From an uncultured Clostridia bacterium (GTDB lineage Bacteria > Bacillota > Clostridia > Christensenellales > CAG-138), in NCBI GenBank assembly GCA_946411635.1, contig CAMKES010000002.1:1-46565 (forward strand): a DNA stretch of 46,565 bases, written 5' to 3'. A program made the translations under genes and the position numbers. The notes under the pieces are model-generated. The model searched no databases. It had not been told where the DNA came from and saw nothing but the letters and a program-made list of their open reading frames with translations. Each line of letters opens with the position of its first letter. Position 1 is the first letter of the stretch. Below are positions 8,520 to 16,047 of this stretch, one piece after another.

Positions 8520-8556
8520 ATAAAAAAGGACGCGCCGACTTCGATCGGCGCATCCT
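8520..8556 (-). terminator. Second of two tandem terminators after the CotH-type gene
   Basis: On the minus strand a GC-rich stem (GCGCCGA with TCGGCGC, flanked by GGAT/GTCC) is followed by TTTTTTAT. It lies about 120 nt downstream of the CotH-type gene and just upstream of the ruvC promoter. Confidence 0.8.
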
Positions 8557-8637
8557 TCGGTTCGTACGGGACCGTACCTTCGGCCGGACTCCGAACGCAC
8601 GAACGATCCCGCGCCGTCCGCGGTCCTTTGCCGAATG
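8557..8637. other. Structured non-coding spacer between two terminators
   Basis: No open frame is credible here. The spacer holds short inverted repeats, for example GTACGG/CCGTAC near 8565-8578. It could be a processed 3' fragment or small RNA ending at the downstream terminator, but no promoter is visible within it. Confidence 0.25.
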
Positions 8638-8670
8638 GAAAAACCCCGCGCGGAGCGATCCGCACGGGGT
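8638..8670 (-). terminator. First terminator after the CotH-type gene
   Basis: On the minus strand a stem formed by CCCCG-GCGGA with TCCGC-CGGGG (8644-8669) is followed by TTTTT. It begins 6 nt after the stop of the lamin-tail/CotH gene. Confidence 0.85.
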
Positions 8671-8675
8671 CCGTT

Positions 8676-11600
8676 TTACGGGGTGTATTTTGCGATCAGC
8701 GCGTCCATTTCGGCGGTCGAAAGCTTGAATTCCTTGCGGAGATGCTCGAGCGCGATCGAAGGACGCTTTTCAAGCTTGTTCCGGAGCGACTGGACGCTGC
8801 TTTTCCATGCGGACATGCTCTTGGGATGCCCCCATCTTGCGATGTGCCGCTCCATCTCGGGCTCCAGTTCGGAAGCGACCCGGTCGAGCAGCGCCGTCGT
8901 GCTGTTTGCCGAGAACTGTGTCATCGCGAGCTCCACGTACCGTTCGATGAACCGCTGCCGCCAGCCGGGATTCGTCCGCAGCGCGACGGTGAAGTAGAAA
9001 TGCGTCAGACTGCCGTTGTGCGACGGGGTCCCCTCTTTGTTGAAATACAGGTGCGCCATGTTGCGGTCCGCGCCGCTCGAGAAGAAGCAGTAGTCGAGAT
9101 CGTACAGGATCGGCCGCCAGCGGATCTTGTAGTCGTTGGTACGCCAGTATTTCTGATTGAACGAGTCGGTCTCCACGAAGAACTGACGGCAGATCACGTA
9201 ATCGATGAACGCGTCCGGATCGACCTTCTGAATGAACTGCTCATAGGCGCTGTCGCTCGAAAGATCCGCATTTTTCGCGGCGTTGAACACCTTCTTGAAC
9301 TCGGTGTTCGTGCCCTTCATGGCGATGCTGCCGTTGCGCATGACGGTGTTGACCGTGTCCTCGTCGACGCCGAAATGCGTTTCGAGGTACTTGGAATTAA
9401 GCTCCTCGTTGAAGTCGTGGATGCCGTAATACTTTCCGTTGATATAAACGATGCAGAACCGCGAGTTTGCGCAGTCGACGTTCAGCCCGAGGCAAGCGCG
9501 GGAAACGAGCGCATCACGCATGCGCGCATCGCTGTAATCCTGCCCCGCCTGCCGGAGCGCAAGCGCGGAAAACTCGGTGAATTCGTAGTCCGGAAAGAAC
9601 GGATAGTCGACGGAGCCCTTGCCGTATTCGGCGCGCAGAGACAGCGTCAGCGATTTCTGCGAGATGAATTTCAGCGTGCCGCGGCCCTTCGCCTTGATGT
9701 CGCACGGGAAGGTCGTTCCGATCAGGCCGTCCGTCTCGTAATAGTTGACGAAGCCCTTGCGTTCCGTGATCTTGCTGTGCTCCTTGACTTTGTAGACGGC
9801 ATCAAGGTCCGCGGGCGCCATCGCGATGCAGACGACCGGAAGCGTATGCGGCTTTTCAAACAGATAATGGTACGTCACGATCTCGCTCGAAAGCAGTCCG
9901 TCGCGGAACGCGGCGGCGCGGATCACGGCGTTTTTCGAGATCGTGATCGGACCGGAATAATAGTTGCTCGACATGCTCGGCTCGCTGCCGTCGGTCGTGT
10001 AGCAGATGATCGCGCCGGGTGTGAGCGAGGAGAGCGTCAGCGTGAACGGCTCCGTATGATACAGCGACGTTTCGGAGAACGTCGGCTCGCTCACGTATCC
10101 GGAATAACGCTTGTCGCTGTTCTTCGAGCCCTTCGTGGGCTGCGTGAAGAACACGCGGCGAACGTGCGCGTCGTTTTCGACGCGTCCGCTCGTCATGCCG
10201 ACCCGCTGAACGCCGGTTTCGAACACGTCGCGAAGGTTGCCGTAGCTGTCCGAAAGATACAGTTTTTCACCCGCAGGATCGATGCCGAACGTGCCGTCGC
10301 CCGAGGAACGGTTCGCGTACGACGCCGTCGTCTCAATCACCGCGTATCCGCCCGCTTCGAGGGTGCGCGCGCCGATCTGGTATTTCTTCAGCTCGTCGAT
10401 CGAATCGCTCAGATACCATCCGTCGAGCGATACGCTGCCGCTGCCGCCGTTGTGCAGTTCGATCCAGTCCTTCTCTCCGGTGCCGCGCTTGTGGATGGCG
10501 CATACCTCGGAGATGTACACGCCATCAGAAAGAAAAAAACCGAGCGCCTCCGCATCCTTATCCCCGTGCCCGTTCGGCGCGTTCGGCGTCGGATAGCGAT
10601 AATAGACCTGTTCGTTGTACTCGCTGAGCCCGATCGATACGTTGTCGCCGAGGTTTTCCGGCACCGTGACCCAGTCAAGCTCACCGGTGCGGTCGTTGTA
10701 CAGAAACAGCGTTTCGCCCGCGCCGAGCGAGAAGTTTGCATGGTATTCCGCGCCGTTCGGATCCGCTTCGTTTTTGCCGGAAAGGAAGAAGATGCCGTAT
10801 CCTCCGCCGGGCAGCGAGATCTTCGGCAGCGCCCATTTTTTCAGATTGTTCGGATTGTCCGAAAGGTACCAGACGGAAAGGTCGATCGGCTGATCGGTCG
10901 TATTGACGAGCTCGACCCAGTCGCTGCGGTCGCCGTCGTGATCCGCAATGCTGTACGCGTTCTTCGCAAGCACCTCGCTGATGCGAAGCGATGTCGGACG
11001 CTTTGCGTTCACCGTCGGATCGACCGGCTCGTCGTCTTTCTGACCGGGATCGGTCGGCTCCGGCGTTTCCTCCTCGCGGACCGGCGGATCGTTCGTGATC
11101 ACGGTCGTGTTTTCGGCGCCGGGCGTTCCGTTCTCGCAGTAGCCGTACGTTCCGTCCGCGCGGCGCGCATAGGTCACGTCCTTATACGGGATCTCCGGCA
11201 CGGTGACCGAAGCGATTTCGTTGCCGTGCGCGTCGAACAGATACAGCGTATCGCCGTAGCGGCTGACGCCGAGGTCGACGCAGACGTGCGAATCCTTCGT
11301 TGAGCAGTCCTTGTCGCAGCAGAAGACGACAAGATATCCGTTTGCCGGAACGACGCCCGAAAGGTTCGCGTCGTCATAGTCGCGCTCCTCGTCGCAGAGC
11401 GTAAAGCCTTCGATCGAAATGTCCGATCCGGTCGTATTGTGCAGTTCCACCCAGTCGCACTTCAGGCATCCGCCGCAGCTCAGCAGCGTGTTGCGGGGAG
11501 AAACCTCGTTGATCTCCAGGCCGGTGACGGGATCGAACGTCTCCGGTTCCGGCTCGACCGGATCCGGCTGCCGCGACGCGATCTGCATGTCGTTCGCCTT

Positions 11601-12119
11601 TCCGGGCGTCGGCTCGATCGCGTACCCGTAGGAGCCGTCGGATCGTCTCGCGTAGGAAACGTCGCGGTTCAGGGCCGGCACGGTCACCTCGCAGACGACC
11701 TCCAGATTCGCGTTGATCAAAACAAGATCCTCTCCTGCCGATTTCAGGGAAAAACCGACGCAGATCGGGCTTTTGCCGTCCCACGTGAACGTATCGGTCT
11801 TCTCCTGCTTGGTTGCGAGCAATACGAGGTATCCGTCCGCAGGGATCACGACCTCCGGAAGCCAGCAGGTCTTGTCCTCGTTTTTGACGTTGTCCGTGAT
11901 GCCCCAGCCCAGAAGATTGACGTCGTGACCGGACTCGTTGTGCAGTTCGATCCAGTCCGGCGAGCCGTACCGCTCGTCCTCATAACTCTTTCCGTTGCTG
12001 AGCACGACCTCGCTGATCACAACGCCTTTCGCCTCGCCGTCGCCGGTGCAGGCGTTGAACGCGCCTGCCATACAAACGATGAGCAGGAAGGAAAGAATTC
12101 GTTTCAAATGATTTCGCAT
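8676..12119 (-). CDS. Surface lipoprotein with four lamin-tail domains and a CotH kinase-like domain
   Basis: The 1147-residue exported protein starts at the ATG at 12119 (GGAGG 8 nt upstream). Residues 1-24 form a signal peptide ending at Cys24 (GAFNAC), probably a lipoprotein signal though the box is imperfect. Four lamin-tail-like beta domains follow, near residues 30-180, 200-345, 373-525 and 532-672; each begins ISEV or INEV and has DW-(I/V)-EL-(H/V)-N. A chitobiase C-terminal-type beta domain follows (about 676-755, CYTTDGSEPS). A CotH domain covers about 760-1110, with YINGKYYGIHDFNEE and YDLDYCFF near 1008. CotH proteins are spore-coat or surface protein kinases; activity here is inferred only. 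It lies 14 nt after a dockerin metallopeptidase gene and is likely coexpressed with it. Confidence 0.88.
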   Translation of the reverse strand: MRNHLKRILSFLLIVCMAGAFNACTGDGEAKGVVISEVVLSNGKSYEDERYGSPDWIELHNESGHDVNLLGWGITDNVKNEDKTCWLPEVVIPADGYLVLLATKQEKTDTFTWDGKSPICVGFSLKSAGEDLVLINANLEVVCEVTVPALNRDVSYARRSDGSYGYAIEPTPGKANDMQIASRQPDPVEPEPETFDPVTGLEINEVSPRNTLLSCGGCLKCDWVELHNTTGSDISIEGFTLCDEERDYDDANLSGVVPANGYLVVFCCDKDCSTKDSHVCVDLGVSRYGDTLYLFDAHGNEIASVTVPEIPYKDVTYARRADGTYGYCENGTPGAENTTVITNDPPVREEETPEPTDPGQKDDEPVDPTVNAKRPTSLRISEVLAKNAYSIADHDGDRSDWVELVNTTDQPIDLSVWYLSDNPNNLKKWALPKISLPGGGYGIFFLSGKNEADPNGAEYHANFSLGAGETLFLYNDRTGELDWVTVPENLGDNVSIGLSEYNEQVYYRYPTPNAPNGHGDKDAEALGFFLSDGVYISEVCAIHKRGTGEKDWIELHNGGSGSVSLDGWYLSDSIDELKKYQIGARTLEAGGYAVIETTASYANRSSGDGTFGIDPAGEKLYLSDSYGNLRDVFETGVQRVGMTSGRVENDAHVRRVFFTQPTKGSKNSDKRYSGYVSEPTFSETSLYHTEPFTLTLSSLTPGAIICYTTDGSEPSMSSNYYSGPITISKNAVIRAAAFRDGLLSSEIVTYHYLFEKPHTLPVVCIAMAPADLDAVYKVKEHSKITERKGFVNYYETDGLIGTTFPCDIKAKGRGTLKFISQKSLTLSLRAEYGKGSVDYPFFPDYEFTEFSALALRQAGQDYSDARMRDALVSRACLGLNVDCANSRFCIVYINGKYYGIHDFNEELNSKYLETHFGVDEDTVNTVMRNGSIAMKGTNTEFKKVFNAAKNADLSSDSAYEQFIQKVDPDAFIDYVICRQFFVETDSFNQKYWRTNDYKIRWRPILYDLDYCFFSSGADRNMAHLYFNKEGTPSHNGSLTHFYFTVALRTNPGWRQRFIERYVELAMTQFSANSTTALLDRVASELEPEMERHIARWGHPKSMSAWKSSVQSLRNKLEKRPSIALEHLRKEFKLSTAEMDALIAKYTP

Positions 12120-12133
12120 ATCCGAACCTCCGA

Positions 12134-14167
12134 TCAAGAGTCGATTTGCACGACGATCCGAAGAAGCATCGCCGCGTCCGCCGCCGTAATCTCGCCGTCG
12201 CCGTCGAGATCCGCGGCTTTTCGCATCGGCTCGTTCATATAAGCCAGATCCACGAGCGTCCGCAGCACGATCGCCGCGTCCGCAGCCGTGATCTTACCGT
12301 CCATGTTTGCGTCGCCGCGCAGGATCTCCGTACGGATCAGCACGGGTTTCGCAAAGGACGCGTTTTCAAAAAAGCCCGACGGGAAGTATCCGAATCCTTT
12401 CTGATAGCTTCCGTACAGGATCGCGCGGCCGTAATAGCCGTCCGCCTGCAGTCTGTCGCTTCCGTCGGAAAAATGCGACCAGCGAAATGCGTCCGCCTGT
12501 TCCGATATCGAAAGCGTCTGCGCGTTGACGCCGGTCCGCGAGAGCGTAAAGACCCCGGCGGGCGTGTCGCAGGTAAAGCGAAAGCCGTCCGCCGTCCGGT
12601 CGGCGCGGAAAATGCACCGCGCAGCCCTGGAAACGTCGATCGAGCCGTCCGTTTTCAGCGTCAGCGGAACGGCCGCGAGCATCGCGTTTTCGTCGGGCGA
12701 AGGAGACATCGCGTACCAGGCGCCGCCGTACTGCACCGTGATCAGGTAATAGCCTTCCTCCGGTTCCGGAACGGTATGGATCCCCGTGACCGCGCCGTCC
12801 CTGATGCCGACGAACACGAGCCCCGCGTCCGCGTCCGCAGGAATCGAAAAGCTTCCTCCCGCCTCGACGCACAGCGCGCCGCCGCCCTCCAGCCATCTTC
12901 CGGAGCCGGAATAGACCGGAACGGACGCGCGCACGGCGCCGATCGCAAACAGGCCGTCCGTTTCATGCAGCAGGATCGCGATGCGGAACGCGAGCCCGAG
13001 CTTTGAAAGCAGGATCTCCTCCTCCGAGCCGAGCGCGTCCTCGACCTGCGCGGTATACGTGCAGAGCGCGTCGAGCGCAAGGATCGTTTCATCGGAAAGG
13101 CGCGTTTTGACCGCCTTCGCTTCCGTAAGATCGGAAAGCGCATCCGCGCCGCGCCAGTACTCGAGCACGTCGCGAAATACCGTATCGCCGCATTGCGCCT
13201 TCAGATACTCGGTAAACAGGAACGACTGGCCGTACGCGCCGACGTCGCTCGCGGTCGCATCGAAGTTCTGATAACTCAGTCCCGTACGGATCTTGTCGGA
13301 GTTTGCGAACGCGTCCGGATACCCCTGTTCCGCAACGGAACCGGGATAACAGAATTCCTCGGCGGCCATCGAAAAGCCTTCGTTCAGCCATGCACCGATC
13401 GATCGTTCGCTGCCGAGACGTCCGGCATTCGCGGGCGAGGCGAGCGCCGCGCTCTGCAGGATCAGGTGCTGAAACTCATGCGCGAGCGTTCCGTAAACGA
13501 CCGTATCGTGAGCGGCCATGCGCGCGTTGACGTTGATGATCGGCAGGCAGTTGTAGCTGTCCGCGTCGTCCGGATCGATCGTTTCGATCTCTTCGCGCGT
13601 ATAAAGGTCGTACCGGTCGAAGAAGCCGCAGACGGAATTGCTGTTCATCGCATAGGTCACGATCTCCAGCTTTCCGTCGCCGAGCGCGCGGAACGGACCG
13701 AAATTCGCACGTTCGCACGGGTAGATCACGGTCTCGAACTGCCCGAGCATCGCCAGGGCCTGTTCCTCCGTAAACGCGGACGTGTCGTTTTCTCTCGTCC
13801 AGATGCGGCAGTGTTCGCCTTCCGCCGCAAGACGGAACGTACACTTATCATATTGATAGGAAGACAGATCCGTGCAGACCCAGAAGTCGCGTGAATCCGG
13901 CTCTTTTTTGCCGGTCGAACAATCCTTGCCCGTTTCGTGCATGCCGGCCGTGAACAGCGGCTCGCCCGGCGTCAGATCTTCATTCTGTTTTGAGGACAGC
14001 GTGCCCGTAAACAGCGTGTTGCTTTTTTCCTTGAAGGGAAGCGGGTTATAGATCAGCACCCGATCCGCCTCCAGAACGTGCGATTCGGATACAGCGGCAA
14101 AAGCCGCTTCCGGGAACGCCGAAAACAGCAGGATCAACGCTATGCAGATGGAAAGGATGCGTTTCAT
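12134..14167 (-). CDS. Secreted zinc metallopeptidase with C-terminal dockerin
   Basis: The 677-residue protein has a Sec signal peptide (residues 1-24, AAFAA cleavage). A gluzincin-type zinc site is HEFQH at 230-234 followed by LNEGFSMAAEE with the likely third ligand Glu263, as in M30/M1-like peptidases. The middle part (about 300-600) is beta-rich and unassigned. Residues about 614-677 are a type I dockerin: two calcium-loop repeats (GDANMDGKITAADAA and ADLDGDGEITAADAA). A dockerin implies binding to a cohesin, but none is encoded here. The ATG has AGGAG 7 nt upstream. The CotH-type lipoprotein gene follows after 14 nt. Substrate is unknown. Confidence 0.85.
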   Translation of the reverse strand: MKRILSICIALILLFSAFPEAAFAAVSESHVLEADRVLIYNPLPFKEKSNTLFTGTLSSKQNEDLTPGEPLFTAGMHETGKDCSTGKKEPDSRDFWVCTDLSSYQYDKCTFRLAAEGEHCRIWTRENDTSAFTEEQALAMLGQFETVIYPCERANFGPFRALGDGKLEIVTYAMNSNSVCGFFDRYDLYTREEIETIDPDDADSYNCLPIINVNARMAAHDTVVYGTLAHEFQHLILQSAALASPANAGRLGSERSIGAWLNEGFSMAAEEFCYPGSVAEQGYPDAFANSDKIRTGLSYQNFDATASDVGAYGQSFLFTEYLKAQCGDTVFRDVLEYWRGADALSDLTEAKAVKTRLSDETILALDALCTYTAQVEDALGSEEEILLSKLGLAFRIAILLHETDGLFAIGAVRASVPVYSGSGRWLEGGGALCVEAGGSFSIPADADAGLVFVGIRDGAVTGIHTVPEPEEGYYLITVQYGGAWYAMSPSPDENAMLAAVPLTLKTDGSIDVSRAARCIFRADRTADGFRFTCDTPAGVFTLSRTGVNAQTLSISEQADAFRWSHFSDGSDRLQADGYYGRAILYGSYQKGFGYFPSGFFENASFAKPVLIRTEILRGDANMDGKITAADAAIVLRTLVDLAYMNEPMRKAADLDGDGEITAADAAMLLRIVVQIDS

Positions 14168-14186
14168 GACAAACTCCTACGAATAC

Positions 14187-14215
14187 ACTATAGCACGGTT
14201 TTCATCGAAAGAAAA
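14187..14215 (-). promoter_or_regulatory. Candidate promoter of the metallopeptidase-CotH pair
   Basis: On the minus strand TTTTCT (14210-14215), 17 bp and TATAGT (14187-14192) precede the peptidase start by about 20 nt. The -35 is weak, which fits an activated promoter; an 11-bp-period direct repeat lies just upstream. Confidence 0.55.
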
Positions 14216-14228
14216 GATAAGCGCGGGT

Positions 14229-14248
14229 ATCGTTACACAATCGTTACA
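14229..14248. promoter_or_regulatory. Direct repeat with 11-bp period, possible response-regulator site
   Basis: ATCGTTACA occurs at 14229-14237 and again at 14240-14248, an exact 9-bp repeat one helical turn apart. It is 13 bp upstream of the -35 of the metallopeptidase gene. OmpR/PhoB-family regulators bind such tandem sites; the regulator is not identified. Confidence 0.45.
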
Positions 14249-14262
14249 TTCCCGACGAATTC

Positions 14263-16044
14263 TCATTCCGCTCGTCCGTCGATCGCGTTTTTGAGCCGAT
14301 ACGCTTTGCTGCTCTCGATCATGGCGACGACGTGCGTGCCGTCCGCCTCGTGCGATTCGCTCAAGACCGTTCCGATCTCATGCAGCACACGGACCGCGTC
14401 GTACCGGTCGTACGGGATCACGAGCTCCACGCGCTCCTGCGAGCGGTTCAGCTCGCGTTCGATGCGCGCAAGCAGCGTATCGAGTCCCCTGCCCGTTCTC
14501 GCGCTGATCGAAACGGCGTTTTCGCGCCTGCCGGGGATTGCGTCGGGCAGATCGCATTTGTTGTAGACCTCGATGCACGGCGTGTTGCCCGCGCCGAGGC
14601 TTTCGAGCACCTGCTCCGTTACGCGCATCTGGACCTCGTAATACGGACAGGCGGCGTCGACGACGTGCAGGATGAGATCCGCGTCGCGCACCTCCTCGAG
14701 CGTCGAGCGGAAGGCCTGCACGAGTTCGTGCGGAAGCTTGTTGATAAAACCGACCGTATCGGAGATCAGGCACGGCGTGCCGTTCGGAAGTGAAATGCCG
14801 CGTACGACCGGATCGAGCGTTGCGAACAGCTTGTCCTCGGCGAGCACGTCGCTGTCGGACAGCGCGTTCAGAAGTGTGCTCTTGCCCGCGTTCGTGTAGC
14901 CGACAAGCGCGACGACCGGGACTTCGCTCTTTCTGCGGACGCTTCGGCGGACCGTCCGCTGCTTTTCGACCTCTTTAAGTTCCTGCTCAAGTTCATAGAT
15001 GCGGCGATGGATCCGTCTGCGGTCAATCTCCAGCTTTTTTTCGCCCGGACCGCGCATGCCGACGCCGGATGCGCCCTGTCGGGACATCGCGACGCCGACG
15101 CCCAGAAGGCGCGGCAGGCGGTATTTGAGCTGGGAAAGCTCGACCTGCAGCTTGCCCTCGCGCGTCGTCGCGCGGGATGCGAAAATATCGAGGATCAGCA
15201 TCGTGCGGTCGATGACCGGCGTGCCGAGAATGCTTTCGAGGTTGCGGATCTGGATCGCGGTGAGTTCGTCGTCAAAGATGAACACGTCCGCTTCCGTCGC
15301 GCTGCCGATCAGCCGCAGCTCGTCCGCCTTGCCGGAGCCGACGTACGTGCCGTTGTCGACCGGACGCTTGCGCTGACGCTCGACGTGCACGACGTTGACG
15401 CCCGCGGTGTCCGCAAGCGCTTTGAGCTCCTCGAGCGTATCGTAGCCGTCGTCGTTGTCGATGCCGACGAGCACCGCGCGCTCCGGCTCCGCCTGGGTGA
15501 CCGCGTATGCGGGCGCTTTCAGCCGGTTGTCCGCTTCGATCAGGGCGGTGAGAAGCGTGTCCTGCGGCAGCCGGTCAGCGCGCATCGGACCGTAGATCAC
15601 GGGCTTCCGTTCCTCGCCTTCCATCTCGCCGACGAACGCGACGTAAACCGATGTCGGCCGTCCGTCCCTGACGCCGACGGCCGCCATCGCATCGAGGCGC
15701 ATGCTGTTCAGCGTGCCGAGATCGACGTCGGACAGGTATCCGCTGCCGTTCGGGTGCGTGTGAATGCAGCGCACGCCCGCGAGGCGGTCGGCGTTGCGGA
15801 CGAGACGCATATCCGGCATGGAGACCGTCGTCGCGTCCCCGACGGACACGTCCTTTACCGCGCCGCTGCGCGACAGGTACACCGAGATCTCGCGGCCGAT
15901 CCGGTCCGTGAAATCGGCAAGTTTTTCCAAAAGCGCGTACGAGGCAAACACGCCGCTCGGCTGCGTTTCCTCATAGAGCGTTTTCATTTCGTTCAGGATG
16001 GTGTCGCGGATGCCCGCGACGTTTCCGTGTATCGTCTGTTCCAT
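14263..16044 (-). CDS. hflX: HflX GTPase with N-terminal JAMM-like domain
   Basis: HflX is a ribosome-binding GTPase that splits stalled or hibernating 70S particles. The 593-residue product is about 170 residues longer than E. coli-type HflX. Residues about 190-593 are HflX: the GTP-binding-associated region (VDNGTYVGSGKADEL), the GEKKLEIDRRRIHRRI helices, G1 GYTNAGKST near 385, G3 DTVGF and G4 NKCD. Residues 1-180 resemble a RadC/JAB fold with a full JAMM pattern, H95-T-H97-x7-S105-x2-D108, and a candidate upstream Glu52. Metal-dependent activity is inferred. The gene starts 3 nt after nnr stops. It has no Shine-Dalgarno; a TACAAT sits 8 nt before ATG. Confidence 0.93.
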   Translation of the reverse strand: MEQTIHGNVAGIRDTILNEMKTLYEETQPSGVFASYALLEKLADFTDRIGREISVYLSRSGAVKDVSVGDATTVSMPDMRLVRNADRLAGVRCIHTHPNGSGYLSDVDLGTLNSMRLDAMAAVGVRDGRPTSVYVAFVGEMEGEERKPVIYGPMRADRLPQDTLLTALIEADNRLKAPAYAVTQAEPERAVLVGIDNDDGYDTLEELKALADTAGVNVVHVERQRKRPVDNGTYVGSGKADELRLIGSATEADVFIFDDELTAIQIRNLESILGTPVIDRTMLILDIFASRATTREGKLQVELSQLKYRLPRLLGVGVAMSRQGASGVGMRGPGEKKLEIDRRRIHRRIYELEQELKEVEKQRTVRRSVRRKSEVPVVALVGYTNAGKSTLLNALSDSDVLAEDKLFATLDPVVRGISLPNGTPCLISDTVGFINKLPHELVQAFRSTLEEVRDADLILHVVDAACPYYEVQMRVTEQVLESLGAGNTPCIEVYNKCDLPDAIPGRRENAVSISARTGRGLDTLLARIERELNRSQERVELVIPYDRYDAVRVLHEIGTVLSESHEADGTHVVAMIESSKAYRLKNAIDGRAE

Positions 16045-16047
16045 AAT

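Noticed and set aside
8628-11303. 891-codon plus-strand frame opposite the CotH-type gene
   Set aside because: Spans the two terminators and opposes a coherent domain-rich protein; composition is typical of antisense frames.
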